Assembly: GCF_014705655.1 (NCBI RefSeq)
Contig: NZ_JACXIY010000010.1
Location: 186,001 to 250,000, forward strand
Direction of reading: 5' to 3'
Length of the DNA: 64,000 nucleotides
Origin: Paenibacillus arenilitoris
GTDB taxonomy: Bacteria; Bacillota; Bacilli; Paenibacillales; Paenibacillaceae
The notes below the pieces were generated by a model that worked only from the letters and a program-made list of their open reading frames with translations, did not search any database and was not told where the DNA came from. This document shows positions 59,802 through 64,000 of the stretch, in pieces; position 1 is the stretch's first letter, and each line of letters begins with the position of its first letter. A program made the position numbers and the translations under genes.

Positions 59802-61502
59802 TTGATCAAAAAGCGGAAATGGCTGGCTGCCGTCTTTATGGCGTTCGCGCTCGTCGCGGCGGGCTGCAGCAACGGCGGAAATGAAACCGCTAACAATCCG
59901 GGCGGCACGGAGGCGTCGGAAGGAGGCAGCGGAGGGGACGCTGGACCGTCGAAAGCGGTCTGGTTCTCGTCGATCGACTTCTGGAATCCGCCTACGACGT
60001 GGAGCACGGATCCGAATACGGTGCAGGGCAAAATAACGGAGAAAACCGGCTTGACGTTCGAATTCAACATTCCGGCGCAGGACGGCGACACGAAGCTCAA
60101 CCTGATGCTCGTCTCTTCTGGCGAAGCGTTCCCGGACGTCATTACGATTACGAACGACGTGCTCGGCAAAAAACTGATCGAGTCCGGCAAGGTATGGGAT
60201 CTGGAAGAGTTTCTGAAACAATACGATCCGGATTCCCACCTGCTCACGGACTTCCCGGCCGACGTGAAGGAAGCGGTTATCGACCGCGACGGCGGCTTCT
60301 ACGCCTATCCGAGCCATATCAACTCCGAGGACGCAAGGGCGCTATATCCGCCTTCCGGCCAATTCTATATCGACTTGGTCGATTACGCTTCCAACGGCGC
60401 CATCGTCGTGAACGGGAACCTGTTGAAGGAAGCCGGGCTGACGCTGGACGACATCAAAACCGAGTCGGGGCTGCTCGCGGCTTACCGGAAGATCAAGGAT
60501 ATGAATATGAAGGTCAACGGGGCGCCGGTCATCCCGCTTCTGGTAGACGGCAAGTCGTATCAAGGGCCTACGTTAGGATTTCTGCAGGATTCGTTCGGCG
60601 CCATGTCGGTCGACAAGGACGGAAATTACCGGGACAGGCTTCTCGCCCCGGAAACGAAACTTGCGCTGGAGTTTCTCTACAAGGCGAGCAAGGCCGGCTA
60701 TTTCGAGCCGGGACAGATGACGGTGGATAACGCCGCGGTGAAGGCGGACATGGCCTCGGGCCGGGTATTTACCTTCATCGGCAACTCGGCGGACACCTCG
60801 TTCCAGAATAACGACTATTGGACTTCTTCCGGTCCGATCCTGTCGGACGCAGGCACCAAGCCCGTTCTGTGGAAGTCGAAGCGCGCCGGCGGCGGCTGGA
60901 TGAAGACGTTTATTTCCAAGTCGGCGAAAGAGCCGGAGAAGCTGGCCAAATGGCTCAGCTACATGAGCAGCAAGGAAGGCATGATGCTTCACATTTACGG
61001 CTTCGAAGGCGCCGATTACAACCTGGATGCCGACGGGCATGTCGTGAAGACGGAGAAGGGCATCAAGGATGCGACGGATTACATGAAGACGGGGCTGAAC
61101 GCGTTCTGGCCGTTCCACCATACTTCGTTCTCGTACAGCACGCAGCAGCCTCCCAACGAGGAGACCGACCTGCAAGCCGTTACGGCGAACCGGGTGCAGA
61201 GCGCATACGGAAAGGCGGAGGAAACGGTCATTTACGACGGCTCGCCGCTCAGCCTGCCTGCGGATCTGTTCCCTTCGGACGGCAAGCTCGCCAACGACGA
61301 ATTGCAGATCAAGACTTACAAGGAAGCGCAAATCGCCAAAATCATTCTCGCCAAGGACGATGCCGAGTTCGGCAAGCTGTACGACGAGATGATCGCCCAG
61401 CTGAAGAAATTGGGCATCGAAGCGCTGGATGCGGAACGAAACAAATACGTGCAGGAGAAGAAAGCGGAATACGGCATCGACGTGTCGGGGATTAACTCCT
61501 AA
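59802..61502 (+). CDS. Extracellular solute-binding lipoprotein of importer 4
   Basis: This 566-residue receptor starts with TTG 59802 (AGGGGAGG 9 bases upstream; another TTG at 59793 is too close). The signal peptide ends at lipobox VAAGC with Cys22, followed by a Gly/Asn/Glu-rich linker. Unlike the receptors of importers 1-3, it lacks the DPNGNG..DEIP acidic loop; the equivalent stretch reads KDMNMKVNGAPVIPLL, so it forms a separate branch. Gene order is also different: the receptor comes first, then the two permeases. Ligand unknown. Confidence 0.88.
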   Translation: MIKKRKWLAAVFMAFALVAAGCSNGGNETANNPGGTEASEGGSGGDAGPSKAVWFSSIDFWNPPTTWSTDPNTVQGKITEKTGLTFEFNIPAQDGDTKLNLMLVSSGEAFPDVITITNDVLGKKLIESGKVWDLEEFLKQYDPDSHLLTDFPADVKEAVIDRDGGFYAYPSHINSEDARALYPPSGQFYIDLVDYASNGAIVVNGNLLKEAGLTLDDIKTESGLLAAYRKIKDMNMKVNGAPVIPLLVDGKSYQGPTLGFLQDSFGAMSVDKDGNYRDRLLAPETKLALEFLYKASKAGYFEPGQMTVDNAAVKADMASGRVFTFIGNSADTSFQNNDYWTSSGPILSDAGTKPVLWKSKRAGGGWMKTFISKSAKEPEKLAKWLSYMSSKEGMMLHIYGFEGADYNLDADGHVVKTEKGIKDATDYMKTGLNAFWPFHHTSFSYSTQQPPNEETDLQAVTANRVQSAYGKAEETVIYDGSPLSLPADLFPSDGKLANDELQIKTYKEAQIAKIILAKDDAEFGKLYDEMIAQLKKLGIEALDAERNKYVQEKKAEYGIDVSGINS

Positions 61503-61531
61503 GCGGACCGGCGGGAAGGAGCGGCATCAAG

Positions 61532-61555
61532 GCGCGGGCGGGCGATCGTCCGCGC
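61532..61555 (+). other. GC-rich hairpin between binding protein and permease genes
   Basis: GCGCGG pairs with CCGCGC, with inner pairing around CGATCG. Hairpins at this place in importer operons usually keep the binding-protein mRNA more abundant than that of the permeases. Confidence 0.4.
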
Positions 61556-61593
61556 TGCGGCGCCGCCCCTAGCGAAAATGGGGGAGAGAACGC

Positions 61594-62532
61594 ATGGCTT
61601 CGAAGAAACAAAAAGCGTATAAGCTCGGCTATGACTTTAGAACGCAGCTTGAACTCAAAATTATGCTGCTGCCTGCCGTAGGCCTTATTTTTCTGTTCGA
61701 CTTCACGCCGTTATTCGGTTTATTGATGGCGTTCAAAAATTACGAGCCCATCATGGGCGTGAAAGGCATCTTTACGAGCGAGTGGAACGGCTTTCAGCAT
61801 TTTATCCGCGTCTTTCAAAACTTTCAGTTCTGGCCGATGGTCCGCAATACGCTCGGCATCAATCTTCTCGGAGCGCTTGTCAGCATTCCGGCGACGCTCG
61901 TGTTCGCATTATTGCTGAACGAAATCAAGCATCGAAAGTTTAAATCGATTGTCCAAACGGTGACTTATTTGCCTCACTTCCTGTCCTGGGTTATTTTCGG
62001 CGGCTTGTTCATTACGCTGCTCAATACGACCGGAATCGTGAATTTCCTGCTCATGAAGCTTCATCTCATCGACAAGCCCATTCCGTTTCTGGCCGATCCG
62101 AAGTACTTCTGGGGCGTCGCGATCGGGACGGGACTGTTAAAGGATATAGGCTGGGGCGCCATTCTTTATTTGGCGGCGATGGCGGGCGTGGACCAAAGCT
62201 TGTACGAGGCCGCCGCGATCGACGGAGCCGGCCGGTTCAAACGAATGCTGCATATTACGATACCGGGGATTTTGCCGACCCTGATGGTGTTGATCATATT
62301 TGCCGTGAGCGGCATGCTGAATAACAATTTCACCCAAATTTACGTGCTCCAAAACACGCTTAATTTGCCGGCCAGCCAAGTCATCGATACGTACGTGTAT
62401 CAAACCGGCTTGCTGCAGTTCCAATTCGCCTCGGCGACGGCGATCGGCCTGATGAAAGCGGTATTTGCGCTGCTGCTGCTCGTCGGCGCCAACGCGCTGT
62501 CGAAGAAATTGACCAAATCAGGGTTGTTTTAA
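61594..62532 (+). CDS. ABC sugar transporter permease 4A (LplB type)
   Basis: This permease (312 residues) is the first membrane subunit of importer 4. It shows FTPLFGLLMAFKNYEPIMGV after helix 1 and the coupling loop YEAAAIDGAGRFK followed by ITIPGILP. GGGGGAGAG precedes the ATG. It follows the receptor gene after 91 bp containing a GC-rich hairpin, and the second permease follows after 12 bp. Confidence 0.92.
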   Translation: MASKKQKAYKLGYDFRTQLELKIMLLPAVGLIFLFDFTPLFGLLMAFKNYEPIMGVKGIFTSEWNGFQHFIRVFQNFQFWPMVRNTLGINLLGALVSIPATLVFALLLNEIKHRKFKSIVQTVTYLPHFLSWVIFGGLFITLLNTTGIVNFLLMKLHLIDKPIPFLADPKYFWGVAIGTGLLKDIGWGAILYLAAMAGVDQSLYEAAAIDGAGRFKRMLHITIPGILPTLMVLIIFAVSGMLNNNFTQIYVLQNTLNLPASQVIDTYVYQTGLLQFQFASATAIGLMKAVFALLLLVGANALSKKLTKSGLF

Positions 62533-62544
62533 GGAGAGATCGAC

Positions 62545-63468
62545 ATGGTTGGAGGCAAAAGTATAGGGGAACGCGCATTTAATCTGTCAACCGTGGTGAT
62601 CATGATCGTGTTGATGATCGTGACCTTATATCCGTTCTGGTTTTCCTTGATCAGCTCCTTGAACAGCGGGGAGGACCTGGCGCGGGGGCCGGTATTTCTA
62701 TGGCCGAGGGAGCTGACGTGGGCCAGCTGGCGGACGGTGCTCGCGGATGACGGCATGCTCCAGGCGGCCTGGATTACGGCCTCCCGAACGGTCATCGTTA
62801 CCGTCGTTTCCATTCTGTACACGGCGATGTTCGCCTACGCGTTCTCCCGCTCCTATTTGAAGGGACGGAAAATTTATATTACGGTCGGCTTTGTCAGCAT
62901 GTATTTCAGCGGAGGGCTGATTCCTTCCTTCCTGCTCATGAATTGGCTCGGGCTGTACGATCATTATTTGGTCTATATTATACCCGCCCTGTTCGGCGGC
63001 TTCTGGAACGTCATCATCTTCAACGCGAACTATAAAGGGATTCCCGATTCCTTGTTCGAATCGACCAAGATGGACGGCGCAAGCGAATTTAGGATCTTCT
63101 TCCAAATCGTCATTCCGCTCTCCAAGCCGGTGCTGGCGGCGCTGTCCGTCTTTACGGCCGTTAACGTGTGGAACGATTACGGCGCAACGCTGTACTTCAC
63201 GCAATCGGCCGATCTGCAGACGCTGCAGTACGTCATCCTGAGGCTGATCCAGTCCAACCGGGCGGTCGAGAACATGGTGAGCACGGTGGAAGGCTCGAGT
63301 CTCGCGGTTTCGAATTTATTGAACAACGCCCAGGGACAGGGGCTCGTGACGGCGCAGTCGATCGAGCTTGCGGCCATGGTCATCGCCTCGATTCCGATGA
63401 TCGTCATGTATCCGTTCGCCCAGAGGTTTTTCGTGAAGGGCGTCCTTCTCGGCTCGGTTAAAGGGTAA
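62545..63468 (+). CDS. ABC sugar transporter permease 4B (YtcP type)
   Basis: This second membrane subunit (307 residues) has GGLIPSFLLMNWLGLYDH and a C-terminus QRFFVKGVLLGSVKG. Its coupling loop reads FESTKMDGASEFR followed by IVIPLSKP; the usual EAA is EST, a change worth noting. AAGGAGAG lies 7 bases before the ATG. No ATPase gene follows within the window. Confidence 0.9.
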   Translation: MVGGKSIGERAFNLSTVVIMIVLMIVTLYPFWFSLISSLNSGEDLARGPVFLWPRELTWASWRTVLADDGMLQAAWITASRTVIVTVVSILYTAMFAYAFSRSYLKGRKIYITVGFVSMYFSGGLIPSFLLMNWLGLYDHYLVYIIPALFGGFWNVIIFNANYKGIPDSLFESTKMDGASEFRIFFQIVIPLSKPVLAALSVFTAVNVWNDYGATLYFTQSADLQTLQYVILRLIQSNRAVENMVSTVEGSSLAVSNLLNNAQGQGLVTAQSIELAAMVIASIPMIVMYPFAQRFFVKGVLLGSVKG

Positions 63469-63550
63469 AGGTTAAAGGTATTTTCGCACTGCATTGGAAA
63501 GCCTCCGCTCATACGCGAGGCCACTGAAAAAGTCCGCGTGATCTAAAAAG

Positions 63551-63587
63551 AGGTACGGCCCTCAAGATTATTGAGGATGCTGTACCT
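63551..63587 (+). terminator. Probable terminator of the importer 4 operon
   Basis: AGGTACGGC and GCTGTACCT pair (one G-T), with inner CCTCAA/TTGAGG and a 5-base loop, followed by TCTTCGTTT. It lies about 80 bases after the last permease. Confidence 0.6.
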
Positions 63588-63681
63588 TCTTCGTTTATTA
63601 TTAAGACATTAATGCAGAGCGCGGTCACAAATCTGAGCCTTACATTGTTTTATGTGCAAAACATAAAGGAGCTGAGGAAAA

Positions 63682-64000
63682 ATGAACCTCGCACTTTGGA
63701 TCGCAACCGGACTGCTCGCCGTAGTAGCCCTAGCCAGCGGCATTAACAAGACGTTCATCCCCAAGGAGAAACTGGGCAAGTACCCTGGCGGGGAATGGGT
63801 CGAAGACGTTAGCGTCGGCTTCCTCAAGTCTTTGGGTGTCCTTGAGATCCTGGCTGCGGTAGGCCTGATCCTGCCCGCCGTAATTGACATCGCGCCGATC
63901 CTGGTTCCGGTAACTGCTGTCTGCTGGGTGCTGGTGATGATCGGTGCGATCATCACCCACCTCCGCCACGGCGACAACAAATCAGTGGTGGCGAACCTGA
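63682..64000 (+). CDS. DoxX-like membrane protein, cut by window end
   Basis: This frame runs open to the window edge (106 residues seen). It begins MNLALWIATGLLAVVALASG and has hydrophobic helices at ~1-20, 48-65 and 72-93, with GINKTF and the segment GVLEILAAVGLILP typical of DoxX/DoxX_2 family proteins (small four-helix membrane proteins of uncertain role, some linked to redox or quinone metabolism). GAGGAAAA precedes the ATG. Codon use (many CTG, GTA, ATC, AAC and GCC) differs from the neighbours, suggesting a different origin. The C-terminus is not in the window. Confidence 0.8.
   Translation, partial: MNLALWIATGLLAVVALASGINKTFIPKEKLGKYPGGEWVEDVSVGFLKSLGVLEILAAVGLILPAVIDIAPILVPVTAVCWVLVMIGAIITHLRHGDNKSVVANL

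Overview
The window looks like chromosome from an endospore-forming, soil-type Paenibacillaceae bacterium (Cohnella or Paenibacillus-like). This is inferred from high-GC coding sequence with strong AGGAGG ribosome sites, frequent TTG/GTG starts, a SpoVB homologue, an S-layer (SLH) anchored glycosidase, and above all the repeated pattern of LplB/YtcP-type sugar ABC importers next to YesM/YesN-type two-component systems. No rRNA, tRNA, CRISPR array, prophage or transposase was seen.

Layout. 1-6300: an uncharacterised glycoside hydrolase, a polysaccharide deacetylase, SpoVB, a 54-residue protein and a QorB/NmrA-like reductase with an elaborate promoter region. 6470-15790: an AraC regulator divergent from a GH88 unsaturated-uronyl hydrolase, importer 1 (two permeases and a lipoprotein) and a YesMN pair; this suggests uptake and cleavage of polysaccharide-lyase products. 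15890-21535: a 1881-residue secreted, SLH-anchored multidomain glycosidase. 21590-24661: a degenerate YqeG-like HAD protein, a small protein, and a flavin monooxygenase/TetR pair. 25033-33422: a LacI regulator divergent from importer 2, a GH32 beta-fructosidase, a ROK fructokinase and a LicA-like kinase, i.e. a fructan/sucrose locus. 33491-35365: an MFS efflux pump with its TetR. 35783-44713: a YesMN pair divergent from importer 3, ThuA and a Gfo/Idh/MocA dehydrogenase. 45395-49528: copper homeostasis (csoR, copZ, copA and a His-rich lipoprotein). 49573-54109: a small membrane protein, small hypothetical genes, a second MFS pump with a structured leader, an alpha/beta hydrolase and a seven-repeat RCC1 protein. 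54153-63468: AraC, a dehydrogenase, a third YesMN pair and importer 4. The window ends inside a DoxX-like gene.

How the genes work together. Four importers each have two permeases and one lipoprotein but no ATPase, so a shared MsmX-type ATPase encoded elsewhere is expected. Three are paired with a membrane sensor kinase and an AraC-type response regulator, and one with a LacI repressor, so each appears to be a separate substrate-induced module with its own intracellular enzymes.

Most unusual signal. Three intergenic regions (24779-24964, 35519-35702, 44991-45176) each carry four copies of a 23-bp dyad, TTAGTTTCA-N5-TGAAACTAA, at about 48-63 bp spacing. Their 5-base spacers are characteristic of the copy (AAAAA, ATATT, AAATT, GTTTT). 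A single related dyad lies at 22-44. This is a dispersed, ordered noncoding element whose function I cannot assign. Promoter-level findings include a reductase gene with two -10 boxes inside matching palindromes and a terminator between them, GTCCG repeats at a YesN target promoter, and a drug-pump leader that can hide its ribosome site.
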